Origin: Pseudacidovorax intermedius
GTDB lineage: Bacteria > Pseudomonadota > Gammaproteobacteria > Burkholderiales > Burkholderiaceae_C
NCBI RefSeq assembly: GCF_003350475.1
Contig: NZ_QQAV01000017.1
Span: 66,497 to 107,337, forward strand
Direction of reading: 5' to 3'
Length of the DNA: 40,841 nucleotides
The translations under genes were made by a program, and so were the position numbers. Position 1 is the first letter of the stretch. The number at the start of each line of letters is the position of its first letter. Below are positions 6,814 to 15,200 of this stretch, piece by piece. Below the pieces are notes generated by a model. It made no database searches, was not told the origin of the DNA, and saw nothing but the letters and a program-made list of their open reading frames with translations.

Positions 6814-8690
6814 ACGGCCCCCCGTCCACCCATGCGCACGGGCCAGCGCGCGACGGTGCCCCGCTGCATCGATTCGAGCGTGGTCTGGGTGAACACGTTG
6901 ATGCTGACGTGCCGCGCCAGATAGTGTTCGAGCACCAGGCCGAACAGGTAGGGGCTGGTGCCCGAAAAGCCCTCCTCGTCCACGCTCAGGATGCATTCCA
7001 CGCCCCGGCCGTAGATGAGCGGCCCGGCGCCAGGCAGCCGCCGGGTGACCGGCGCGATGCGCGAGCCCACCAGGCTCTGGATCTGCCGCAGCTGCACGTC
7101 GTCGTCGATGGAGACGAACAGCCGCAGCATGTCGCGCAGACCCTGGGCGCCGTCGCGGTGGGGCATGTCGGCCAGCGGCAGATGGTTGAAGCCCAGCTGC
7201 CGGATCAGCCGCCAGGCGATCTCCCGCTGCGCGAACGGGCTCTTGGGCCGGCTCGGGGGCCGGATCAGGCCGACGGCACGCACGGGGATGGAGTCCGCCA
7301 CGGCCAGATCATCGAGGCCGTTGCGCGGCACCAGGCAGGGCAGGTCACGGTTGGTGAGCAGCGCCTGCACCGACAGATAGCGCAGGCTGTCCGGGTAGGG
7401 CGCCTCGTGCTGGTCGACCAGGGAGAGGAAGACCTCGGTGCCGATGTAGGGCGTGCGCGTGCCGTACTTGCGCGCGGACTCCGACGCCAGCCGCTGCTCC
7501 CGTCGCACCGAGAAGTAGCGGCCATGGTTGCCCTCGTCCTCGTTGAGGGTCTGGTAGAGCGGGCGGAACGCCATGGCGGCCGTGGTCTCCGACTGCTGCC
7601 CGCTGATGGCCTGGACGGCATACACCTCGAAGTCGAGCGGGCGCGACCGGTCCGGAACCAGGTGGAACTCGGTGTGGGTGCCATCGAGCTCGATGCGGTC
7701 GGTGCGCCGCGTGAAGAGGTTGACCACCGGCGTGCAGAAGAGCGCGAACTGCCCCGCGTCGACCAGCCCGCCCAGATGGCCGGGTGGACGGGAGAGCAGG
7801 ATCAGGATTTCCGCCTCCGCGCCCTCGACGCGCGCCAGCCCGCCGGCCAGCTGGGTCAGGGTGAAGAAGTAGAAGCGCTCGGGGCAGGCAAAGTACTCGT
7901 GCACCAGGTTGTGGCCGTGCAGGGTGTTCCAGGCCAGCGGCAGCAGGCCCTGCCCGGGAGCGAGGCCTTCATGCACCAACGCATCGGCGGTGACGACATG
8001 GGGGCGCTGCGCCAGCCGGCCGGGCGCACCGACGAAGGTGGCGACGGCCGAGGTGTGCAGCAGTTCGAACAGGTGCGAGGCCACCTGCTCGTCGCCGCGC
8101 AGGTAGATGGGCAGACGGTCCAGCCCTGCGATGTCGTCGAAGTTCAGCTCGCCTACCGTGCGCAGCCGCAGCCGGAGTGCGCCGGTCACCTGCACATGGG
8201 GCGGCACGTAGCGCTCCAGCCCTGGAATGTCGGGCGGCGCGCCGGTGAGCCGGGCGTCCACCAGTTCGATGGGCCACAGCGTCACGTCCTGGCCGGAGCG
8301 GAACTCGCACGGCGTCTCCTCCCCCGCGGGAACGCCCGCATGGAAGGCCGTGCCCCGCGGCACCACGAAGCCGCGCGTGAAGTCGCCTTCGGTCACGCTG
8401 GGATGCAGCTGCGCCACGGCCATGGACGGCGTGGGCGCCAGGTAGTTGGGATACAGCACCTCCAGCAGCCGCTGGGTGAAGCGTGGGAACTCCGCGTCGA
8501 GCTTGATCTGCATGCGGGCCGACATGAAGCTGAAGGCCTCGATCAGCCGCTCCACATAGGGATCGGCGACTTCGATGCCGTGCATGCCCAGGCGGCGCGC
8601 GATCTTGGGATGGGCAGCAGCGAACTCGCCCGCCGTCTCGCGCATGTAGACGAGCTCCCGGTTGTAGTAGTCGAGCAGATGTGGATCCAT
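6810..8690 (-). CDS. tssF: T6SS baseplate subunit TssF
   Basis: A TssF/ImpG protein of 626 residues. The start is taken at MDPHLLDYYNRELVYMRE (ATG 8690), the usual TssF beginning; the frame extends seven codons further upstream as a proline run with no family support. Typical family segments follow: FAAAHPKIARRLGMHG, DPYVERLIEAFSFMSARMQ and FPRFTQRLLEVLYPNYLAPTP. TssF builds the baseplate wedge with TssG and TssE. It lies 49 nt after tssE, and its stop overlaps the GTG of tssG. Confidence 0.96.
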   Translation of the reverse strand: MDPHLLDYYNRELVYMRETAGEFAAAHPKIARRLGMHGIEVADPYVERLIEAFSFMSARMQIKLDAEFPRFTQRLLEVLYPNYLAPTPSMAVAQLHPSVTEGDFTRGFVVPRGTAFHAGVPAGEETPCEFRSGQDVTLWPIELVDARLTGAPPDIPGLERYVPPHVQVTGALRLRLRTVGELNFDDIAGLDRLPIYLRGDEQVASHLFELLHTSAVATFVGAPGRLAQRPHVVTADALVHEGLAPGQGLLPLAWNTLHGHNLVHEYFACPERFYFFTLTQLAGGLARVEGAEAEILILLSRPPGHLGGLVDAGQFALFCTPVVNLFTRRTDRIELDGTHTEFHLVPDRSRPLDFEVYAVQAISGQQSETTAAMAFRPLYQTLNEDEGNHGRYFSVRREQRLASESARKYGTRTPYIGTEVFLSLVDQHEAPYPDSLRYLSVQALLTNRDLPCLVPRNGLDDLAVADSIPVRAVGLIRPPSRPKSPFAQREIAWRLIRQLGFNHLPLADMPHRDGAQGLRDMLRLFVSIDDDVQLRQIQSLVGSRIAPVTRRLPGAGPLIYGRGVECILSVDEEGFSGTSPYLFGLVLEHYLARHVSINVFTQTTLESMQRGTVARWPVRMGGRGAV

Positions 8691-8739
8691 GGCAGGGGGA
8701 GGAGGAGGCAAGGTGGACGTTGGCGCCGAAGCCGCCGTG

Positions 8740-9354
8740 TCAGCGGGGGGCGCGCGCAGGACCGCTGGCGTGGCGCACCACGCTCATGCGGTTGGTCTCC
8801 AGATCGACCGCGCTCTGGACGGTCAGCTCGACCGGATAGGGCTTGAGATCGATCATGGCGCGGATCTCGAACAGCAGGACGTTGTAGGACTCGTGGGCGC
8901 CCTCTCTCATCAAGGGCAGCACCGTCACTGTGTCCGGGATCAGCCGCGGCTCGTAGTCCGCTATGGCGCGGCGGATGATGAGTTCGACCTCTTCCCAGCG
9001 GCGCTCCGACAGGTAGCTGCCTGCCAGGGGCGGCACGCCGAAGTTGAGGGTGGAGCGCGCCGCCTCGGCGTAGCGCGCACGGTCGATTCCGTCTTCCGCA
9101 TTCGTGGTGTTGAGCAGATAGGCCAGGTCGCGCTGCAGGATGTCGCGCATCTGGCTGGGCGTGACCGTGTAGGCCGCAGGCAGCTCGTCGGACTGACCGG
9201 GCGCGGCATCGCGCAGCCGGTCGAACAGGGTGGGCAGCAGTCGGGCATGCGCGCGCGCGGGCGGCGCCCCCTCGGCACGGGGCACGCGTGCGCCCGGATG
9301 GACCCGCCGCGGGGACGGCGACGGCTCTTGTGCCATGGTCGGGTCGCGGTGCAT
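8740..9354 (-). CDS. tssE: T6SS baseplate subunit TssE (gp25-like)
   Basis: A gp25-like protein: LLPTLFDRLRD near residue 40, SQMRDILQRDLAYLLNTTN, then LNFGVPPLAG and RRWEEVELIIRRAIADYEPRL. This is the order seen in phage T4 gp25 and TssE, which anchors the sheath to the baseplate. ATG at 9354 gives 204 residues and lies 11 nt after the tagJ stop. ATG at 9336 (MAQEPSPS) gives 198 residues and is equally reasonable, since neither has a strong ribosome site. The first 35 residues are Pro/Arg rich and probably disordered. Confidence 0.93.
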   Translation of the reverse strand: MHRDPTMAQEPSPSPRRVHPGARVPRAEGAPPARAHARLLPTLFDRLRDAAPGQSDELPAAYTVTPSQMRDILQRDLAYLLNTTNAEDGIDRARYAEAARSTLNFGVPPLAGSYLSERRWEEVELIIRRAIADYEPRLIPDTVTVLPLMREGAHESYNVLLFEIRAMIDLKPYPVELTVQSAVDLETNRMSVVRHASGPARAPR

Positions 9355-9365
9355 CGTGGCCCCGG

Positions 9366-10268
9366 TCACGCCGCGTGCTGGCCGGCGGTGTCGAACCGGC
9401 AGGTGCGAAGGTCGAGCAGCGGCAGGTCGCCCCCGCTGCTCATCCACACCTTCTGGCCGCGCGCATGGACGCCCGTGCGACCGACGTCCTGCCACACGGT
9501 CTCGCGCCCCAGCAACAAGGCGTCCCGATCACCGGCGGCCAACGGATAACGCATGGGCATGTAGCCCTTGAGGGGCGTGCCGTCGCGCAGCACGAAGTCC
9601 GCTTGGCTCCAGACCAGGTCGAGCAGGCGCTGAGGTGGCTGCTTGTCGATGCTGCGGATGTCCTGGAACGCGAGCCAGCGGTAGGCCCCGACCAGGACCA
9701 CTTCACACACGGGGCCGAGCCGCGAGTCGGAGTCGCTCACCCATGTGAAGGCGGGGACCAGATTGCTCTCGCCCGCGACGGCAGGGGCCCGCGACAGGGC
9801 AGCCTCACGGGCGTCGTCCGCGGCCTCGGTGTCGGATGCGCCCCCGGCAGCGTGCTGCAGGGCATCGGCCAGGCCGGCGAGCCATGCGGGCACGGACGGC
9901 CCCTCCTCCGGCACCGGTGCATGCGCGTCGTTGTGGCCCTCGCCCTCCACCGCGGCGGCGAGCGTTGCTGGCCTGACCCGGCCGGCCAGCACCTCGGCGC
10001 GCTGCATCTCGGCGCGGATGAGGCCGCGCACCACGTGAGCTGTGCTGTCGAAGTCCTTGGAGAGCGCCGCCCAGGCCTGAAGCTGCTTCATGGCGCGGGG
10101 CCAGTCGCCCAGCACGCAGAGCAGTTCGACCAGCAGCCAGCGCGCTCGGCTCTCCTGGGGCCGAGCCCGCACGGCCGACTCTGCGCGCGACAGCGCATCG
10201 GCGAGGGGCGCGGCGGATGACCAGGCACGGAAGGATTGCGCGTTGGGGGATGAGGAGGATCGGGTCAT
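9366..10268 (-). CDS. tagJ: TagJ/ImpE family T6SS accessory protein
   Basis: A 300-residue protein of the ImpE/SciE type. The N-terminal half is helical and TPR-like (ESRARWLLVELLCVLGDWPRA, then AMKQLQAWAAL); the C-terminal half has FTWVSDSDSRLGPVCEVVL, YRWLAFQDIRSI and MPMRYP. Family members bind the sheath subunit TssB and modulate ClpV-driven sheath recycling in those T6SS that possess them. Its ATG overlaps the stop of tagH by ATGA, indicating coupled translation. A Glu/Ala/His-rich linker around residues 110-160 separates the two halves. Confidence 0.9.
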   Translation of the reverse strand: MTRSSSSPNAQSFRAWSSAAPLADALSRAESAVRARPQESRARWLLVELLCVLGDWPRAMKQLQAWAALSKDFDSTAHVVRGLIRAEMQRAEVLAGRVRPATLAAAVEGEGHNDAHAPVPEEGPSVPAWLAGLADALQHAAGGASDTEAADDAREAALSRAPAVAGESNLVPAFTWVSDSDSRLGPVCEVVLVGAYRWLAFQDIRSIDKQPPQRLLDLVWSQADFVLRDGTPLKGYMPMRYPLAAGDRDALLLGRETVWQDVGRTGVHARGQKVWMSSGGDLPLLDLRTCRFDTAGQHAA

Positions 10269-11476
10269 GGTTGACTGGGAGTGATCGGGTCGGACGCGGC
10301 GCGTCCATTCGGGAGCCCGTCCTGGGCCTGGGCCTGGGGCTGCGGCGCGGGCTGGGTCGGCCCGATTCGCACATGGCTGTCCGGCGCCAGCTCGCGGTGC
10401 TCGCGCAGGGTCAGGCTCGGCAGGGGCTTGTGCGCATCGAGCGCGAGCTCGGGCGCGAAAAGGCGCAGCACGTCTTCGCTGCGCTCGCCTTCGAGCGGGT
10501 TGGGCCGGTTCAGCGGATCGAAGCGGTCGATGAGCCGTTCGATGTCTTCGCGCGGCAGAAGGATGTCGCGCAGCAGCGCGTAGCGGTCTGCATCGTGGCT
10601 GAGCTGTTCCAGCGAAGGGGCGGGTTCACCGCCCGGGCCCTGAGCCACGTCCCAGTCCACCGTGCCGCCGACCTGCGATGGGTCACGCACGGCCCGGACG
10701 AACTCCTCGTGAAGCCGGTCGAAGAGACCCGGGCTCGGACCCGACGCCCCACGGGCGTCCGCGTCGGAAAAGTGCCGAAGGGGCGGTGGGGCCAGGGGCG
10801 CATGCACTGGCGCGGTCGGCGCCTCGCCGAGCAGTTGCGCAAGCGGATCCGGGGGCCGCCCGCCCCGAGCACCTTCGATGCCCAGCATGCCGAAGGGGTC
10901 GGCGTCGCCCGCGCGCGTGATCGTGTCCTCGGACCAGGGCGTGGCGAGATCCGTCAGGTCGAACTCATCCTCCGATGCGGCTACACCCTGCGCCGCAGGC
11001 AAGTGGGGCGCCACGGCTGTGGCGGGCCCGGCCTTTGATCCATGCAGGCCGAAATCCGCGCCCTCACCGCTCGCCGAGGGCGCCCTGGCAAGGGGCTCCG
11101 GCTCCACCGACTCCACCCGAAAGCGATGCAGCCCGACTTCGAGGTCGTCGCCCGCGCCGAGGGTCACGGGGCCGCCTCCTGCCACGCGCTGCCCGTTCAC
11201 CGAACAGACCAGGTTGGCGCTGTCGTTGACGAGTTGCCAGGTCTTGGCGGCTTCCTGCCAGGTCACCTGGCAGCGGTTGGCGGCACGCCACTGCGCATCG
11301 TTCAGCCGGTCGCCGGCCAACTCCAGCGCCTCGGCCATGCCCGTGCCTTCAGGCCGAAGAGCGATTACCGCGTCCCGCGCATGCCCGCGGCTGTGAACCA
11401 GCCGCAGGCGCAGCAAGGGCGGTGGGCCCGCGCGAGGTGCGGCCACGTCGGTGTCGAGGTCGGGACGATGGTTCAT
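10265..11476 (-). CDS. tagH: TagH/ImpI-type protein with a degenerate FHA domain
   Basis: A 403-residue protein from ATG 11476 (MNHRPDLD), which overlaps the tagF stop. An FHA-like fold is suggested by residues 20-115: LRLRLVHSRGHARDAVI, then SANLVCSVNGQRV and VTLGAGDDLEVG, in the order of FHA beta strands. The usual phosphothreonine-binding Gly-Arg and Ser-Arg-X-His signature is missing: the corresponding stretch reads LNDAQWRAANRCQVTW. A long Pro/Ala/Asp-rich linker follows, then a conserved C-terminal part with DADRYALLRDILLPREDIE and LRLFAPELALD. In other T6SS the FHA protein is a target of the PpkA kinase and promotes assembly. No kinase is in this window. Confidence 0.85.
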   Translation of the reverse strand: MNHRPDLDTDVAAPRAGPPPLLRLRLVHSRGHARDAVIALRPEGTGMAEALELAGDRLNDAQWRAANRCQVTWQEAAKTWQLVNDSANLVCSVNGQRVAGGGPVTLGAGDDLEVGLHRFRVESVEPEPLARAPSASGEGADFGLHGSKAGPATAVAPHLPAAQGVAASEDEFDLTDLATPWSEDTITRAGDADPFGMLGIEGARGGRPPDPLAQLLGEAPTAPVHAPLAPPPLRHFSDADARGASGPSPGLFDRLHEEFVRAVRDPSQVGGTVDWDVAQGPGGEPAPSLEQLSHDADRYALLRDILLPREDIERLIDRFDPLNRPNPLEGERSEDVLRLFAPELALDAHKPLPSLTLREHRELAPDSHVRIGPTQPAPQPQAQAQDGLPNGRAASDPITPSQP

Positions 11477-12252
11477 GGCAGGCAACTCCAGAGCTGGACC
11501 AACGAGGTGGCGGCATTCACGTAGCCTCCCTCGGCATCCTGTTGCCAGAAGACGGGGCTCGGCCGCGTGGACAGCAGGCGCTGCGGCCAGTCGGCCCAGG
11601 GCAGGTGGCGCACGCCATGCAGCCGCGCCGCCGGGTCGTCGGCAGGAGGCGGGCCGGCCAGTTCGTCCAGCAGGGCCTGCGCTGCCGCGGCATGACCATC
11701 TGCTTGCGGCTGTGCGGTCTCTCCCCGGTGAGCGGAGGCGGTCCGCGGCAGACGCTGGGGCGCCGTGGTGTAAAGCGCCCAGAGCCCGCCCACCAGTCGC
11801 TCCAGCGGCTGCCTGTCCGCGCACTCGGCCTGTCCCAGTTCGCGCGCAACGGCCCGTGCCAGCCAGAAGAGCCAATCGCGGGGCACATGCGTCTTCGGGT
11901 CGAATTGCCGCCGCACCCAGCCGGGACGCGCCAGCTGATAGACCAGCAAGGGATGCTGGCGCCCCACCCGGTCGGAGGACGGCGCAATCACGCCGACGAC
12001 GAAGCGCCGCGGCGCGAAGGCCAGCGTGCCGGGCGGCAGCACGAAGGCGACCGGCAGAGCCGCTGCGCCCTGCCCTGCACCCAAGGCCTCGTCATGCCCG
12101 ACGGCCCGCCCGGCGACCAGCGCCAGCCACGTCGCCCAGCCTTCGCTCTCCCGATGGCGCACGCCGCTTCGCACGAAGTCGGCATGCCCGGGCAACTTGC
12201 CCCAGATGGCCGGCGGCGTGACCTGCCAGGCCTCGATCCATGCGCGCACCAT
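11473..12252 (-). CDS. tagF: TagF/ImpM family T6SS regulator
   Basis: A 259-residue protein starting at ATG 12252 (MVRAWIEAW), 4 nt after the tssM stop. The frame is open further upstream but only into tssM. The signature IWGKLPGHADFVRSGV near residue 18 and WLALVAGRA are typical of TagF (ImpM, DUF2094). TagF proteins hold the T6SS in check after translation, in some species by binding the FHA protein. Having tagF, tagH and tagJ consecutive and overlapping supports such a link here. The C-terminal part has FWQQDAEGGYVNAATSLVQ. Confidence 0.9.
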   Translation of the reverse strand: MVRAWIEAWQVTPPAIWGKLPGHADFVRSGVRHRESEGWATWLALVAGRAVGHDEALGAGQGAAALPVAFVLPPGTLAFAPRRFVVGVIAPSSDRVGRQHPLLVYQLARPGWVRRQFDPKTHVPRDWLFWLARAVARELGQAECADRQPLERLVGGLWALYTTAPQRLPRTASAHRGETAQPQADGHAAAAQALLDELAGPPPADDPAARLHGVRHLPWADWPQRLLSTRPSPVFWQQDAEGGYVNAATSLVQLWSCLP

Positions 12253-12256
12253 CGCT

Positions 12257-15200
12257 TCAACCCGCCCGCCCGGGGCAGCGGAAGCCCTTGAGCAGGTCAC
12301 TGTTGAGCGGATTGGGCTGGCTGCCGGTGCCGATGTCGATCAGCGCCTTGCGGCCATCGAAGCTGTACTCCACGCTCAGGCGGCCCGGGGTGGCCGTCTG
12401 CACGATCCGGCCCTTTTCGAGCAGGCGGAACAGCGCCCACGGCCCTTGCTGGAGGATCGTGGACGTCGGGCCCGAGATGCGCGGATTGGCGCTCAGCTCG
12501 GCCATGGACCCGCCCCGGGGTCCGGGCCAGTTGACGGCGAAGGGCTGCACCGGGCCGTGCACGTAGCGCAGCCCTTGGCCGTCGATGTCGATGACCAGGT
12601 CGGTGATGCTGGGCTCGAGTTCCAGCACGCGCAGGTCCATCTTCCAGGACAGCTTTCTGCCGCCAGCGTCGCGGAAGAACACCTCGCGGATCTGCTGCGC
12701 GCGGTAGAAGGCATCGAGTGACGGCCCGCTGCGGGCCAGCAGCTTGAGCAGTTCGCCGAGCATCGTGGGGCCCGTGGTGGCCGGCGCTGGCGTGCCACCG
12801 CTGGCCACGGCTTCCACGCCCACCATCGCGTTGGCCACCGAGGAATCCTTGTAGCGCCAGGGCCGCACGCTGGTGTCGACGAAAGGCGCCAGGTACTTGT
12901 TGAAGAACTCGTCGGCCGCACCACCCGCGGCGAAGACGGCCGTGAAGTCCTCGATGGATGCGTCCTGGTCCACGGCCGCCAGCGGATAGCGGCCCTCGAC
13001 CCCGCGCTTGCAGGGCTCGCTCACCTGCATGGCCATGAGGCCCATGATCCGGTCGAACTGCTGCTGGGCCTGCTTGCGCAGGATGGCCGTGGCACCCAGC
13101 GTCACCTTGTCGCCGCCGTTCACGGCCAGCGCCGTCAGCACTTCACGAAAGGGGGCCGGCAGCTTGCTGGCCTCCAGCTTCAGACGGGCGCCCAGTTCCG
13201 GACCTCCCGGCGGAAGACTGCCTGCGGCCAGGGCCGTTTCGGCCACCACCAGTGCGGTGTAGTACTCGTTCAGCAGACCCGAGATGTTCTCCAGCCCGGG
13301 CTTGGCCGACGCTGCGCCCGCGCCGCCGTCCATGGCGATGTCGGGCTGGCCGGTGACCACCTCGCGCAGCGCCGCGAAGGTGTCGTCGACGAGCTGCTTC
13401 TCCAGTCGCTCTTCCGGGCGGATGCCGAGGTTCTTGCCGAGTTCGCGGCTCTTCTTGTCGAGCGCATCGGAGGCCTTGTCCAGAAAGCTCTTGTCTTCTT
13501 CACGGGTGTTGGTCACCAACGGGCGCGACAACGTCGTCTCGCGCGCTGCGGCGCGGGCCAGGCGGGCGAGCGGCGAGTCGGGCGCCGCCAGTTGCCGCAG
13601 AACGCTCAGGTCGAAGCCGAGGCTGGTGTTGGTCTCGTCCCTGCTACTGACCACGCGCACCGAGTCGAGGAAGGTGTGCCAGTTCTGCGCGTATTCGGTC
13701 AGGTACTGGCGGCGGATGTCCTCCAGCAAGGGATTGCCCCGAAGGCTGTCGGCGGCCTCACCCCGCAGAGTTTTTTTTTGAGCGGCAGCGGCCAGCGAGG
13801 CCGCACCGGTGCGGCCCATCACCCACGCATCCTCTTCGAGGGCCTTTTCCACGAACTCCCCCAGCCGCTTGTTGAACAGGGCGTGGTAGCCGTCGTAGGT
13901 GAAGAGCCCCGGCACGCCCTTTTCGAGCGGTTGGCCGTCCGCCCGCGCGAGCACGGTGCCCACCTGGGGGCCGACCGCGCGCACCAGCGTGAACTCCTGC
14001 GGTGCCTCGGGCGCCATGGCGGCCTTCGCCCGCTCGTACACGCGCTGGGTCGAGGTGTTGGCGTTGAGGAAGTCCTGCACCTCGCGCACCAGCCCTTCGT
14101 TGGGCAGCGAGGCCGACTGGACGGACCGATCCCCGGAGAACAGCGCCTCGACATGGCCCACCATGGATGCGCGCCCGCCGAAGACGGCGGCGCTGTCCGA
14201 GGCCTCCCAGTCCTTGAGCACCCAGTTGCGCACATCGCGGGCACCGCCGCTCATGTAGCGCTCCCTGTCGTGCAGCAGCTTGTAGACGCGCAGGGTCTCG
14301 TAGGCCGTCTTGGCGTCCTTGTCCTTCACGCTCTGGGCCAGCACGGTCTCCATGCGCTGCAGGATGGCCGGCAACAGCAGGTGGTCCTGCAGGCTGGCAT
14401 AGGTGGCCGCCGAAGCGTCCCGCACCGGGGGGACGCTGTACAGCCCGTACAGGAAGCTGCCCGGCGGATCGGCGAAGTCCAGTCCCGCATAGGCCGGCAG
14501 CTCGCGTGCGCTGCTGAGGACGTCGGGCACCGCTGACGGCTTGAATTGGGCATAGAGCCCCCGCACCTGCGCCGCCAGCGTCTGCGCCCGCTGCCCGATC
14601 GTGCCCAGGTACTGCCTGTTGTTGCCGAAGCTCAGCGCCAACGCACCTGCCAGCCACAGGAAGATCACGATCGCCAGTGCATGGCCCAGCAGCCGCAGCA
14701 GGCGGAAGCGGAACTCCCAGCGCAGGTTGGGCCGCACCAGATGCGACTCGGGAATGATGACCTTGGTCATCAGGTCCTGCAGGAAGTAGCCCTGCAGGCC
14801 GCGCCGGGGCTGCGTCATCTGCCGGATGTCCGTGGAGGACCGGGGGGCGGCAGGGGCAGAAGGGGCGGCAGCCGGGCGCGGTGCCGCCGGTGCGCCCGCG
14901 GTCGCAGCCGACTGGCGGAGTGCGTTGCCGTCCTGCGCATCCCCCGTCGTCGTGCCCTCGCCTGCCACGGGAGCGGACACCGCCGCGTCGGCGAGCGGTG
15001 ATGGTTCGGCACGCTGGGCTTCGGCTTGGGCAGCCTTCTGCGCGTCTGCCTTGCGCACCCACTCCAGCGGCGAGACGCCAAGACTGCGCCACAGGCGCTG
15101 CAGCAGCGTCTCGGGATCGGCAGGCAGATGGACTTCGGCCTGCGCGCCGCTGGTGAAGTACACGCCGCGCAAGGTGTTGTGCGCCTGCGTGTTGTCGAAG

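Noticed and set aside
3055..6924. 1289-codon open frame on the plus strand opposite vgrG and tssG
   Set aside because: High-GC antisense frame; repetitive Ala/Gly/Val/His/Arg composition, and the minus strand encodes clear VgrG and TssG across it.
13758..15092. Second minus-strand frame inside tssM ending next to the A9 tract
   Set aside because: Arg/Gly/Pro-rich out-of-frame reading with no recognisable protein; tssM itself is continuous with family motifs on both sides.
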